Notes: a model not told the origin generated them from the sequence alone. Shown: positions 17,386 through 26,988, numbered from the stretch's first letter. The stretch is DNA of 64,000 nt from Bacillus tuaregi (GCF_900104575.1 NZ_LT629731.1:2430689-2494688), one strand, 5' to 3'. A program made the numbers and translations.

Positions 17386-17421
17386 AAAGCCAAATTTCTC
17401 AGTATTGAGAAATTTGGCTTT
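17386..17421. terminator. Long bidirectional hairpin
   Basis: A perfect 16-bp stem (17386-17401 with 17406-17421), loop GTAT. It lies between the 16695 gene and the convergent Amj gene. Nothing else is seen in 17163-17540. Confidence 0.85.
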
Positions 17422-17542
17422 AGTTACTTCATTAAAGCGCCCGATTGTTGCAGATCAGTGTTACTGGAGATAGCCCGCGCTTATTGAACTCTAGCTACCC
17501 ATTAGTACAACAAGAAGTGTATCCTTGTTATAAAAAAGAGTC

Positions 17543-18334
17543 TTATATAACTTTTGCAATAAATACAATCAAATACGAAGCAGGAATAATTAGTAATAGC
17601 GATGCGAATGTTCCCAATGTTTTACTTCCTACCATCCCAATTACAACTGCACGAAAATCTTCTTCTGTGCAATTTCCTTCTATCACATCATCCGTCATAA
17701 CCGATAACTGCGGGTCTATTAATATGGACATGAGAATAGTCGCAACCCCATTTATGATGGAAGATAAAGTAACGCATGTTGCTCTTAAATCTGGAGCGAT
17801 ACTACCTGCATATATTGGTGCTAAGGCTCCAACCGTTAATAAGGCAACTGCAATGAGATTATAAATTATTATTTTTATAGGTAATTTCCTTAAATTCAAT
17901 CCTGTTATATTCTCTTTTACGGGGATTGCGACACAATCCTTTATGTAATTAACTCCAGCTTTTGAAAAACTATGGATAACAAGTTTAGGAATTGACCGTT
18001 CGACAGAGAAATTTAATACCCCTTTATAAAAAATCCTTTGAAATGTTGGAATTAAAAAAGCACCAACAATTGTAGCAATACCCGATACTAAAATTATGAC
18101 ATTAAATATATGTAATAAATCATTTGAATCAGAGTTATGTTCTACATATTTGGTTAATAACGGAATTTGAAATGTCACCGCCATTCTTGATACTAACGAT
18201 AAGATATTAAATACTGCAAATGAAACAGCTATTTTGCCTGTTCTAACACCAACCATTCGGACAGAATACGCCAAAGTCCCTATCAAAGATATTATAAAGT
18301 TTAAGATTAAAACAATGATGATTTGTGAACTCAA
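17543..18334 (-). CDS. amj: Lipid II flippase Amj family (YdaH)
   Basis: A 263-residue membrane protein with about six helices. Its N terminus, with LIGTLAYSVRMVGVRTGKIAV and LSLVSRMAVTFQIPLL, matches Amj (YdaH), the alternate lipid II flippase that can replace MurJ in B. subtilis. It would move lipid-linked peptidoglycan precursor across the membrane. The start is TTG at 18334 with a modest site. A stand-alone copy inside an accessory region is unusual: a second flippase could guard against envelope-targeting antibiotics, which is inference. Confidence 0.85.
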   Translation of the reverse strand: MSSQIIIVLILNFIISLIGTLAYSVRMVGVRTGKIAVSFAVFNILSLVSRMAVTFQIPLLTKYVEHNSDSNDLLHIFNVIILVSGIATIVGAFLIPTFQRIFYKGVLNFSVERSIPKLVIHSFSKAGVNYIKDCVAIPVKENITGLNLRKLPIKIIIYNLIAVALLTVGALAPIYAGSIAPDLRATCVTLSSIINGVATILMSILIDPQLSVMTDDVIEGNCTEEDFRAVVIGMVGSKTLGTFASLLLIIPASYLIVFIAKVI

Positions 18335-18910
18335 TTACCTTACACCCACTTTTCTTCTATTCTTAATAATTCCAATTTAACATAAATATCCAATTTTATC
18401 GAAAGTGTTATGCAATTAAATGGCCCGTTTGTTTAGTAAATCCATTTTTATAAAATCTGTATAAATAATTTACTCAATCATTTTTTCTAATTAATCTTTC
18501 TGTATCCCATAATCCCCTAAAACTCCGACTGCTTTGGCATTCCATCTTAAACCTTGTTCTCTAATGCCTTTCAAAAATTCATTTTTTGCCAATAAAAATT
18601 GTTTTTTATAATTTCCGTTTCCTTACGATATTTTAATTTTTTCCAAGTTGTACATTAATGACTAGAAATATCAAAATCCAAAAGTACACTATTTAAAGAA
18701 CACTTTCTATTAAATAGCGATGCCTAAGTAATGTACTTTGTCGAGCAAGATTGATTGGACAAACTATATTACTTGTGAAAAGTCTATTACTCACGTTATT
18801 GGCAATGTTCGAGATGCATTTTTTTGTGCTGACAATATTAGTGAAAAATGAACTCACAAAAGTGTTCTGCCAAACAAATATCATTCACCCTAAAGAAAGG
18901 AGAAAAGACA
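18335..18910. other. Gene-poor AT-rich stretch before the replication-relaxation gene
   Basis: No supportable gene. Short stretches resembling AGTCTATTAC and ACTATATTAC occur here (18755-18800) and again at 20930-21210. It may be a control region for the following gene. Confidence 0.4.
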
Positions 18911-19909
18911 ATGCAGGATAAAACTATCTTAAAGAAAAATGCAAGACAACGGTTGGAACTAACTACATCTGATTTACAACTATTATTATTCTTAGAACAG
19001 CAACGAATGTTAACACTGCAACAATTCTATCAAGCTGCGAAACACTTATTTGAAATGAAAATTGCAGAATATAGCTTTAAAAATCGAATTCGAAAATTTG
19101 AGGAATATCATTTAATTCGTAGCGAACATTATAGTGAAGGTTTTAACGGGGAACGGTTTAAATTCTTGTGTATTGGTAGCAAGGCTATTGATTTGTTAAT
19201 AGAAAACAAACTACTGGACGATTCTTACAACAAATCAAAAATCTACAAATTCAATCAAAAAAAGAACCTTATGCATTTTTTGTTTACGCAACAGGCAGCT
19301 ATCAATATTTTAACAAATTTAAACGCTGAGGTAGTAAGAGATCCAAATACAGATGAAATAAAATACTCTATTCTATATGATTTAACATCATTCTCCCATT
19401 CACCAGCCACCTTCCCATACACAGAATGGATAAAAAAGGACAAAAACCTACATCGACAAAATAATGGGGCATATCATGCGAAAGTTGCAAAGTATATGAC
19501 AGTAGATAAATCTAGCACAAAGATAAATGGCGTCACAATGACGATTGTAAAACCAGATTGGATAATTAAATTAAAAGGAAGTAAAAAATCAAGGGATGCG
19601 ATAATAAATATTGAATTAGATATGGGTACGGAACCCATCGAAACATTGGTCCAAAAAGTATTTAATTATGCCAAACTAGCTGAAAAGAATCCGGATGCCC
19701 TTCACATTATAGACATTGTAATAGCTGACAACAGCTTTTCCAACCGTTCTACAATTAGTAGTGGAATAAAACGGAAAAAGAACATAATGAAACGATTTGC
19801 ATCAGATCCTGCAGTTGCAAGTCGAGCAATACAATCTGGTTTGAAAGTAATTGTTTCTATTTTAAAACATAATGATAAAACAATATATGAAGCACTATGT
19901 AAATACTAA
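18911..19909 (+). CDS. Replication-relaxation family protein
   Basis: A 332-residue protein with an N-terminal winged-helix-like segment (LTTSDLQLLLFLEQQRMLTLQQFYQAA, KNRIRKFEEYHLI) and a C-terminal part (KPDWIIKL..., INIELDMGTEPIETLVQKVFNYAKL) with a restriction-like acidic core. This is the layout of the Replic_Relax family, found on plasmids and integrative elements and linked to replication or mobilisation. AAAGGAGAAAAGACA precedes the ATG at 18911. It is flanked by long repeat-bearing non-coding DNA. The exact activity is not known. Confidence 0.75.
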   Translation: MQDKTILKKNARQRLELTTSDLQLLLFLEQQRMLTLQQFYQAAKHLFEMKIAEYSFKNRIRKFEEYHLIRSEHYSEGFNGERFKFLCIGSKAIDLLIENKLLDDSYNKSKIYKFNQKKNLMHFLFTQQAAINILTNLNAEVVRDPNTDEIKYSILYDLTSFSHSPATFPYTEWIKKDKNLHRQNNGAYHAKVAKYMTVDKSSTKINGVTMTIVKPDWIIKLKGSKKSRDAIINIELDMGTEPIETLVQKVFNYAKLAEKNPDALHIIDIVIADNSFSNRSTISSGIKRKKNIMKRFASDPAVASRAIQSGLKVIVSILKHNDKTIYEALCKY

Positions 19910-19985
19910 TCAATATTGTTTAGGTGCAGTCATTCATTTTGAATGATTTGCATACATACGTGATATTTATCAGAATACACCATTC

Positions 19986-20274
19986 GATACCATTAATAGA
20001 TACCATAATGAATCGCTGTAATATCAATACTTCCTCATCTTATCCTTCGTAGTTTTCTTCCCCAATTTTATCAATCGTTACGATAGATGGTAACTATTAT
20101 TCAAAGTAATGAACTTTTTCAATCGTTATTACCTCATAAAAATAGCCCTTATCATGAGATTGGTAACTAATATGAGATACCATGACAAACATTAGCAAAC
20201 TCTCTATTTAATTGATTTTGTTTTTATTTTGTCAGTTCTAGTGTCTTACATTAGTTACGATTAATCGTTACCAT
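19986..20274. repeat. Repeated GATACCAT and GGTAAC/GTTACC motifs downstream of the replication-relaxation gene
   Basis: GATACCAT occurs three times (19986, 19999, 20176). ATGGTAAC (20087), TGGTAAC (20161) and the inverse GTTACCAT (20267) surround palindromic CGATTAATCG. The 19910-20440 stretch has no gene. The pattern could be an origin or operator set. Confidence 0.4.
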
Positions 20275-20384
20275 ATATCACTCTGACAGGCTAGTCGAAG
20301 TAATCAAGTAATACACGGAACACTTGATGTTTAGGACACTGTCCATACAATTATCAACTTGATAGTAAGTAATATGTACAAAAA

Positions 20385-20415
20385 AATGACTCCTGTTAGA
20401 ATCCAACAGAAGCCA
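20385..20415 (-). terminator. Terminator of the 20442 gene
   Basis: On the minus strand, GGCTTCTGTTGGATTCTAACAG and GAGTC form an imperfect hairpin followed by seven Ts. Confidence 0.7.
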
Positions 20416-20441
20416 TCCTTCATATCTTTATAACTTCATTT

Positions 20442-20690
20442 CTACCATTTTTGAATAATACTCATTGAACCTTTCGGAAATACTAATCGATGATTTTCAT
20501 TAAACATCAGCATTTCGTTTGCTTGAAAAATGTAAAATGCCTCTCCTTCTATCATTGCGTCCTTATTTGCTTTATGCCGAACTTCAAAGATTGCTCTAGC
20601 TTCATCTAGCGTCATTGCATCAATCATCGCGAATTCTTCATCTGTCTCCTTTGTTTTCCTTAATACATAATATCTTTTTAATTGTTCCAT
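20442..20690 (-). CDS. Hypothetical protein (82 aa)
   Basis: A small mixed alpha/beta protein, starting MEQLKRYYVLRKTKETDEEF. GGAGGG lies 6 bases before the ATG at 20690, and a terminator follows, so it is a real single-gene unit. No domain recognised. It is followed on the right by 740 bases (20691-21429) in which I see no gene, only AT-rich DNA and an inverted repeat (GTCTAAT...ATTAGAC near 21168-21209). Confidence 0.65.
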   Translation of the reverse strand: MEQLKRYYVLRKTKETDEEFAMIDAMTLDEARAIFEVRHKANKDAMIEGEAFYIFQANEMLMFNENHRLVFPKGSMSIIQKW

Positions 20691-21429
20691 TTGTTTCCCT
20701 CCATTTGATTTTTTATATAAAAAAACATCGCTAAGAATGCCAACGATTTTTCTCGTCACACATCTTACCGATGATTTTTAACTGATATCTTGACCAAAAG
20801 GCCGTTTTTATTAAATTTGCTCATATAAAAAAATAAAATATCTATTACATTATCATTTTATATTACACATTATCTCTTTTTAACCCATTCCATAAAATTT
20901 GTCTCTTAAAATAACAAATTTATCTTATGAAAAGTCGATTAGGTCTAACTATATTACATAAACAATCTTCACCCATACCCACAGATGCCTCATCTTACTT
21001 GGCAAAATTATATTGTTAACCGTGATTACTGTTATAAAGATACACTACTTCTACCTTCGTCTTAACAGAGATTGTCACAAGATCCACCACTTGTTGCCAA
21101 TGTATTTATTCATTAAGTAATATTAAAAAATATTGATTTAAAAACTCATAGGATTTACAGAGAAAAAAGTCTAATACAACACTATTTTTACCGAGGAATT
21201 AGACTATATTTACAACAATCTAGCCCAATTACGAAATAACGATTTTGACTTAATAGCTTCAAATTAATTCCTGTAATGCTACCTTTTAAACCTCTTTACA
21301 ATCCAATTTTCAAGAGGATTTGAATGTTTTATATAAATTTATTGAACTTTTTTTCTAGTTCGATAGAATAATAATAAATATTATTTTACATTCCATAGTT
21401 AATATCTACAAGAAAAGGAGGTACAAAAG

Positions 21430-22158
21430 TTGGATATGTTAAAAGATTTATTTAATCCATATGAACGGCAAGCACGGCTTTATCCGGTACTAATCATTTT
21501 TTTACCTACTTTTGTTTCGGTGTATTGTTTATTTGAAGATTTTAGGGATTTATTGTCAGCTGCTATAGGTTCAATTTTTTTTGTTGGAATCTCATATTAT
21601 TTAGGAAAGTTATCTAGAGAACTAGGTAAAAAAAAGCAAGATAAATTAATTATTATTTGGGACGGAATGCCCAGTACAAGATTGCTGCGTCATAGAGATA
21701 CAACATTAGATGTATTTACCAAAGAAAGATACCATCAATATCTTAATAATCACGTACCTAACATAGTCATGCCTAAACCCCGAGAAGAACTAGACGATCC
21801 AATAAAAGCTGATATAGTCTATGAATCAGCCATTAGATGGCTTTTAAAAAAGACACGAGATACTCAAAAATACCCTTTACTATTTCGTGATAATATTAGT
21901 TATGGATTTGCAAGAAATTTTTGGGCTTTGAAGCAATGGGGGTTAGTTATAAATCTCCTAGTGTTAGTTTTTACATCAGCAATTGTTTATGAGAGATATA
22001 ATTTTGACTTAGGATTAATACCCAATGTTGTATGGTTATCTATCGCTGTCACTATCCTAATAATATTCTTTATTTTATTGATTACAAAGGAAACTGTTCA
22101 TTCTAAAGCAAAAGCGTATGCACGAACCCTGTTAGAAGTATGTGATGAAGAAGAATAA
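21430..22158 (+). CDS. Four-helix membrane protein, partner of the MBL-fold hydrolase
   Basis: A 242-residue protein with two membrane helices at about 14-33 and 40-58, a cytoplasmic domain of about 110 residues (LIIIWDGMPSTRLLRHRD..., RDNISYGFARNFWALK) and two more helices at about 175-192 and 203-222. The central domain with its WDGMPSTRLLR and NYGFxRN-type segments is one I associate with genes beside defence hydrolases, though I cannot name it. TTG start with GGAGG 8 bases upstream. It is 23 bases before the hydrolase gene, so the pair is an operon. Likely a membrane effector or anchor. Confidence 0.7.
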   Translation: MDMLKDLFNPYERQARLYPVLIIFLPTFVSVYCLFEDFRDLLSAAIGSIFFVGISYYLGKLSRELGKKKQDKLIIIWDGMPSTRLLRHRDTTLDVFTKERYHQYLNNHVPNIVMPKPREELDDPIKADIVYESAIRWLLKKTRDTQKYPLLFRDNISYGFARNFWALKQWGLVINLLVLVFTSAIVYERYNFDLGLIPNVVWLSIAVTILIIFFILLITKETVHSKAKAYARTLLEVCDEEE

Positions 22159-22181
22159 AACTTATAAATAGGAGTGTTTTC

Positions 22182-23069
22182 ATGAGTATCATTAAATCCT
22201 TTTCTGTTGGTAATGGAGATACGTTTTATATCAAACACGGTTCAGATAATTTTACAATAATAGATTGCTATCTATCCGATGATAACAAAGAAACCATCGT
22301 AGATGAAATCCTGTCTGAGTCACGAGATAAAGGAATCAGGAGATTCATATCAACACATCCTGATGAAGATCACATTTGCGGTTTGGAATATCTTGATGAA
22401 AGATTAGAAATCAATAACTTTTATTGTGTTAAGAATGAAGCAACAAAAGAAGATGAAACAGTAGATTTTAAAAAATACTGTGAACTAAGAGATGACTCTA
22501 AAAAAGCCTTTTATATAAAAAAAGGAGTAAGTAGAAAATGGATGAATCAAAGTGATGAAGAGAGAGGAAGTGCTGGAATCAATATTTTATGGCCAGATAC
22601 TGATAATGCCGATTTTAAAGATGCATTAGATAAGGCAAAAAATGGTGAAAGCCCTAATAATATTTCAGCAATCATAAAATATAGTCTCGAAAATGGTGTA
22701 ACTGTTTTGTGGTTGGGAGATTTAGAAACGGATTTCATGGAAAAAATCAAAGATGAAGTCGAATGGCCAAAAGTAGATATATTATTTGCACCTCACCATG
22801 GAAGAGAAAGTGGAAAAATCCCTCAAGAAATACTTGATAATTTAGACCCTAAAATTATTATTATCGGTGAAGCCCCATCAAAAAATTTAAATTACTATCA
22901 AGGATATAACAAAATTACTCAAAATTCAGCAGGAGATATTACCTTTGAATGTGTAACAAATAAGGTACATATTTATGTCTCAAATGAAAATTATACAATT
23001 GATTTCTTAAATAACGAAAATCTTAATGATTTTGGTAGTCATACTTATCTTGGAACCTTAAATTTATAA
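22182..23069 (+). CDS. ComEC/Rec2-like metallo-beta-lactamase-fold hydrolase
   Basis: A 295-residue soluble protein whose first 65 residues have the MBL-fold metal motif STHPDEDHICGL (His59, Asp61, Asp63, His64). A later LWLGDLE (Asp180) and APHHGRESG (His205/206) complete the metal set. It resembles the stand-alone ComEC C-terminal nuclease-like family. It probably hydrolyses a phosphodiester in nucleic acid or a nucleotide signal. GGAG lies before the ATG. It follows a 4TM membrane protein gene; the two form a candidate two-gene defence unit. Confidence 0.8.
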   Translation: MSIIKSFSVGNGDTFYIKHGSDNFTIIDCYLSDDNKETIVDEILSESRDKGIRRFISTHPDEDHICGLEYLDERLEINNFYCVKNEATKEDETVDFKKYCELRDDSKKAFYIKKGVSRKWMNQSDEERGSAGINILWPDTDNADFKDALDKAKNGESPNNISAIIKYSLENGVTVLWLGDLETDFMEKIKDEVEWPKVDILFAPHHGRESGKIPQEILDNLDPKIIIIGEAPSKNLNYYQGYNKITQNSAGDITFECVTNKVHIYVSNENYTIDFLNNENLNDFGSHTYLGTLNL

Positions 23070-23259
23070 TTTAAAAATGGGTAGCTCCAATAATCTATGC
23101 GAATTTCAAACAGTGAAACAATAGTGGTATATCATACTTTGGTACGTTTTTTAATTCAGTGGTTATAACATCGAAAGAAATTTAGGTTGTCCACCATCCC
23201 CCTTCGAATATATAACATTTGAAAGTATAATATTTCAAATAGTTGAAGGGATGTTTACA

Positions 23260-23907
23260 ATGAAATTAAATAACGAGCAATACGAGGCACTACATGTAGA
23301 AATGATGGCGTTAAATGAAGAGAATATCGATGGAAAGTTTTTTGTAAATACAATTAATGAGCTTAAGAAGCAAGCAGTAAAATATTTAAAAGATGAATAC
23401 TTTGCTGAAGAGACCATAAATAACTTCCAAGAAGAAGGAACAGATATTTCATCATTATTAAATATTCTTTGGAAAGATAAAGGACTTTATGTTTTTGTAG
23501 GGTTACACTGGGAAACCGGTTATAACTTATACCATATAACTGAGATCTTTGAACTTCAAACAGATGTTACTCCATTGATTTTCTTCGGAGATGAAGTAGC
23601 AATAGAAAATGAGAAAAGGAAATGGTTTGAACAGGATAATTATATTTATACTGTTTGGGATTATGATTCTAATCTAGAAACATTTTATTATTGTGATGAA
23701 CCGGAAGATAATTATGCTATTTTAAAATCATTAATATTATCACACAATGAACCCTATATGAGTTTTGAGGATATCCATTATTATACTCATGATTATGAAT
23801 TGGAAAAGTATAGAAGGACATATTTCATAAAAGAATTACATGAACTTGATAACCATGAATTCTATGAATTTCTAAGACAGTATGCTGAACAGGTTGATTT
23901 ATTATAA
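23260..23907 (+). CDS. Acidic hypothetical protein (215 aa)
   Basis: Rich in Asp, Glu, Tyr and Phe, with no signal peptide. The sequence includes GLHWETGYNLYHITEIFEL and WFEQDNYIYTVWDYDS. GAAGGG is 9 bases before the ATG at 23260; the ATG at 23251 is too close. The gene has its own terminator. It could be an immunity-type or phage-related protein, but nothing in it is diagnostic. Confidence 0.65.
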   Translation: MKLNNEQYEALHVEMMALNEENIDGKFFVNTINELKKQAVKYLKDEYFAEETINNFQEEGTDISSLLNILWKDKGLYVFVGLHWETGYNLYHITEIFELQTDVTPLIFFGDEVAIENEKRKWFEQDNYIYTVWDYDSNLETFYYCDEPEDNYAILKSLILSHNEPYMSFEDIHYYTHDYELEKYRRTYFIKELHELDNHEFYEFLRQYAEQVDLL

Positions 23908-23911
23908 TGTC

Positions 23912-23952
23912 AAAACCGTAACCATAGTATAAATTGAGGTTACGGTTTTTTG
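23912..23952 (+). terminator. Terminator of the 23260 gene
   Basis: A 12-bp stem (AAAACCGTAACC with GGTTACGGTTTT) followed by TTTTTT. Confidence 0.9.
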
Positions 23953-24044
23953 CAATACTCACACAGTAAAGCAATACCACTATGATGAGTGACAAAATTT
24001 ATTTGAGGACTTTTATTTAAAGTCAAGATTCAACTTAAATGTAA

Positions 24045-24083
24045 AAAGGTCCACACAGTTTTGAACTGTAGGACCTAATTTTT
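24045..24083. terminator. Orphan hairpin terminator in a gene-free stretch
   Basis: AGGTCC...ACAGTT pairs with AACTGT...GGACCT, followed by TTTTTT. No gene is seen in 23953-24336, so it may mark a lost gene. Confidence 0.7.
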
Positions 24084-24336
24084 TATGGTTCCTACCAAAA
24101 ACCATAAAATTTCCGACCATAGAGGCCGCTTCATCGCAAATATATTATTCCAAACAAATTCATAAATATCAAGGATGATTTTACCTTCATACCTTATATT
24201 CCACCATGTATGATCTAGCCAAAGCTCAATTACAAATTTTAACTATACTAAAATTTTGTAATTGGAATTAAATTCTTCGATGATCTCTAGGATCTCTAAA
24301 CAATTATTAATTCATGCTGGTTAATGTTGCAGCTAT

Positions 24337-24558
24337 TCAATTATTTTCTTCATAAACAGAATAACTAAAATCAATATAATCTTCTAGTACTGACTTTTCT
24401 TCTGTTTGATTTATTCCCCACCCGTACCGTTGATAATCTGTTCCTCCATCTATGAAAATTGCTCCGCAGCCACAGACCTTGAAATCGTGGCTATGTTTTG
24501 ATTCAATAATGTCATTGCACTTTTTGCAGCGTACTTTATTTACTATTATTTTTTTCAT
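24337..24558 (-). CDS. Small zinc-ribbon protein (73 aa)
   Basis: It has a zinc ribbon, RCKKCNDIIESKHSHDFKVCGCG, with CxxC and a second C-x-C pair, followed by AIFIDGGTDYQRYG. This is a widely spread small protein type in Bacillaceae accessory DNA. AAGGGGG is before the ATG. It starts 10 bases after the stop of the GIY-YIG gene, so the two are co-transcribed. Probably a nucleic-acid or protein-binding partner. Confidence 0.75.
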   Translation of the reverse strand: MKKIIVNKVRCKKCNDIIESKHSHDFKVCGCGAIFIDGGTDYQRYGWGINQTEEKSVLEDYIDFSYSVYEENN

Positions 24559-24568
24559 TGAATCCCCC

Positions 24569-25075
24569 TTATATAGTATTGTTTTTTCCTTGTTTATTCC
24601 AGATTAAAATATCCGCACTCGAATTATTAATTATATTTTCTTCAACATATAATCGAAGAGATTCAGGTTCCACTTTTATAAAAGAAACTCCAATAGAACC
24701 TCCACTTCTAATAACTTCCTTTACTTCTGCCAGTTTTGATCCTGTTGCTGCATTTTTATTAATTAAATGCTGCGTTATCCTTTCCCTCATTCCATCTGAT
24801 TTACGTTCACCTACATACATAGGCATCCATTTATCATTTTTCGACCTACGTATGTAAATTGTATAGAGATTTGCATTATTTCGAAGTTTACTCAGGATAT
24901 CTATATTAAACTCCTTGATAATTGGTATACACTCTTCCCATACCTTTTCATCTGTGTAATTCAGCAATTCGATTGGATATACAAAATCATAAGGTTCTTC
25001 TACTATTAACTCCATTTTACAGCTAAGAGCAAACTCTTTTAAATCCTTATAAATCAATGACGGAAAGTTTATCAT
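24569..25075 (-). CDS. GIY-YIG nuclease-like protein (168 aa)
   Basis: The second half has the GIY-YIG layout: LYTIYIRRS, then PMYVGERKSDGMRERITQH (arginine), ending in LRLYVEENIIN (glutamate). Such nucleases cut DNA or RNA in repair, homing and restriction. The first 80 residues are of unknown fold. AAGGAGAT precedes the ATG at 25075. It overlaps nothing and is followed by the zinc-ribbon gene. Possibly a small restriction-like unit. Confidence 0.75.
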   Translation of the reverse strand: MINFPSLIYKDLKEFALSCKMELIVEEPYDFVYPIELLNYTDEKVWEECIPIIKEFNIDILSKLRNNANLYTIYIRRSKNDKWMPMYVGERKSDGMRERITQHLINKNAATGSKLAEVKEVIRSGGSIGVSFIKVEPESLRLYVEENIINNSSADILIWNKQGKNNTI

Positions 25076-25411
25076 TTAATATCTCCTTTTATCTTTATAC
25101 TAAGTTCCTATTGTAAAGAAAATTTAGCCTATATAAGCTAGATTTCTCCTAGACATCTTACTAACTCAGCAATTTATTGAGATTTATTATTTCACTCTCC
25201 ACTAGTTTAGATATTAGTTCATCGTTAACAATAGGTTTCTTCCGATCGGTGTTTGTCAATATAGTTGTCGCATTTAGCTACTTTAGTATTCTAATAGAAT
25301 TTTCTCAATGCCCTAGTTAAGTCAAGGCTACCGCGCTGCGCTGAGTCCCCTGGTGATTTGAATTGAAAGGAAAAGCTTGCTTTCAATTCAAATCACCAGG
25401 AAATATGGATC

Positions 25412-26491
25412 TTATGGTTTTCTCAATACGTTAACCTGTCCCTCATCTCGCATTGGATTGAGTGCTACTTTCTCATTTGGTGCCCAATTTCTTGTTCCTC
25501 TTGCCCAACGTTCTGGATGCTTATCCTTTGCTGCTTCGTATACGTTTTTTCGCTTTTCCAATATGGCTATGTGTACTCCGGTATGACACTGCACAGGCGT
25601 CACAAAATTTAGCCCACTATGCAGGTGGATTTCGTTGTACCAATGGACAAATTGCTGTGCCCATTTTCTTGCTTCATCGAGTGATACAAAGCCTTTATGC
25701 GGATAATCTGGTCGATATTTGAGTGTCCGAAACATTGCCTCAGAGTATGGATTATCATTACTCACACGCGGTCTTGAAAAGGAGCTTTGAATACCCAATT
25801 TCTCTAGTAAACTTAAGAATGTCTCAGCTTTCATCGGGCTACCGTTATCTGAATGCAGAATAAGTGGTGCCCCTTGTATTTTTTCATTGATGACTGCTTT
25901 TTTTACAAGCATTTCAGCGTGCTTTGCTTCTTCTGTTTCCCAAACTTCCCAACCAACTGCCTTTCTACTAAATAAATCGATAATTAAATAGAGTCGATAA
26001 TACAAACCTTTCACGGGTCCGCCAAGCCACGTAATATCCCATGTCCACACTTGATTTGGTGCTGTTGCCAGATGACTCTCAGGGACTCTTTTACCAGGTT
26101 TTTGACTCCGACCACGATGATGTTGCATTTTTTCTTCACGTAATACTCGATAAAAAGTTGATTCTGAAGCAATGTAAGTTCCTTTGTCTGCCAGCTTTGG
26201 TACAATCTGTGTCGGCGGTAAATCGACGTATTCTTTCTGCTTAATCACTGTCAGAATTTCTTCTTTTTCTTCTTCAGACAACTTATTTTTCGGTATGGGT
26301 CTTTTCGCAAATGGACGCTGATCGACTTTCACGTTTCCATCTTCCACCCAGCGCTCATATGTTCGAACACTAATATGAAGTTCCTCACAAGCCTTCGCTA
26401 ATCGCGCACCATTTTGATTAGCTTCTTGGATGAGTTCAACTGCTAATGCGCGATTTGACGGGCTAATCATTCTTCCTCGTTGTCCCCCCAA
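25412..26491 (-). CDS. IS3-family transposase OrfB (DDE integrase core)
   Basis: A 359-residue rve-type integrase with an HTH start and the catalytic triad: first Asp in WTWDITWLGG, second Asp in LHSDNGSPMKA, Glu in NPYSEAMFRTLKYR. It is translated with OrfA by -1 frameshifting at A_AAA_AAG (26503-26509): the OrfA frame shifted by one base opens straight into OrfB. Catalyses cut-out-paste-in of the element. Confidence 0.95.
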   Translation of the reverse strand: MGGQRGRMISPSNRALAVELIQEANQNGARLAKACEELHISVRTYERWVEDGNVKVDQRPFAKRPIPKNKLSEEEKEEILTVIKQKEYVDLPPTQIVPKLADKGTYIASESTFYRVLREEKMQHHRGRSQKPGKRVPESHLATAPNQVWTWDITWLGGPVKGLYYRLYLIIDLFSRKAVGWEVWETEEAKHAEMLVKKAVINEKIQGAPLILHSDNGSPMKAETFLSLLEKLGIQSSFSRPRVSNDNPYSEAMFRTLKYRPDYPHKGFVSLDEARKWAQQFVHWYNEIHLHSGLNFVTPVQCHTGVHIAILEKRKNVYEAAKDKHPERWARGTRNWAPNEKVALNPMRDEGQVNVLRKP

Positions 26492-26988
26492 ATCGCTTGG
26501 GCCTTTTTTCGCAAAAGTAATAAAGCCGCAGCTTCTGCGAGTGCCTTTTCTTTCTTTTGAAGCTCTTTTTCTAATTCCTTAGCACGCTTCTGTTCTTCCT
26601 TCAGAGCTCCATTTAGCTGTTTACTTTGGTCGAAGGCCTGACCATTTGCTTGAAGGCATACCGTTTTCCATGCTTCAATTTGTTCACGATACAAACCTTT
26701 TTTACGACAATACTCGGCAAGCTCCGTTTCATTCATCGCGAACGTCTCCATCACGATTAAAAACTTATCTTGGCTGCTCCATTTATCACTTGTTTTTCCA
26801 TTACCGGGAGTGGCCATACCATCTGCGCGCGCTGCCCTACGCCATTTGTACAACGTCACATCTGAAATACCCAATTCTTTCGAGATTACCGGTACAGATT
26901 CATTATTTGGCGGCATCATTCGTTTGATAATAGCCTCTTTTTGTTCTTGCGTATATCGTGCTCCATTTTTTTCAGTCATATCGATCAA
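26467..26988 (-). CDS. IS3-family transposase OrfA
   Basis: A 173-residue protein with a helix-turn-helix N terminus (VPVISKELGISDVTLYKWRR) and a C-terminal leucine-zipper-like coiled coil (EEQKRAKELEKELQKKEK). It binds the element ends. Its last codons pass over the slippery AAAAAAG at 26503-26509, which should give the OrfAB transposase. Confidence 0.93.
   Translation of the reverse strand: MIDMTEKNGARYTQEQKEAIIKRMMPPNNESVPVISKELGISDVTLYKWRRAARADGMATPGNGKTSDKWSSQDKFLIVMETFAMNETELAEYCRKKGLYREQIEAWKTVCLQANGQAFDQSKQLNGALKEEQKRAKELEKELQKKEKALAEAAALLLLRKKAQAIWGDNEEE

Noticed and set aside
17445..17864. Plus-strand ORF of 139 aa
   Set aside because: Antisense to Amj, no ribosome-binding site.
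18693..18884. Minus-strand ORF of 63 aa
   Set aside because: No ribosome-binding site, overlaps the control region of the next gene.
19986..20274. CRISPR array
   Set aside because: The repeats are 8-mers at irregular spacing with no equal spacers and no cas genes.
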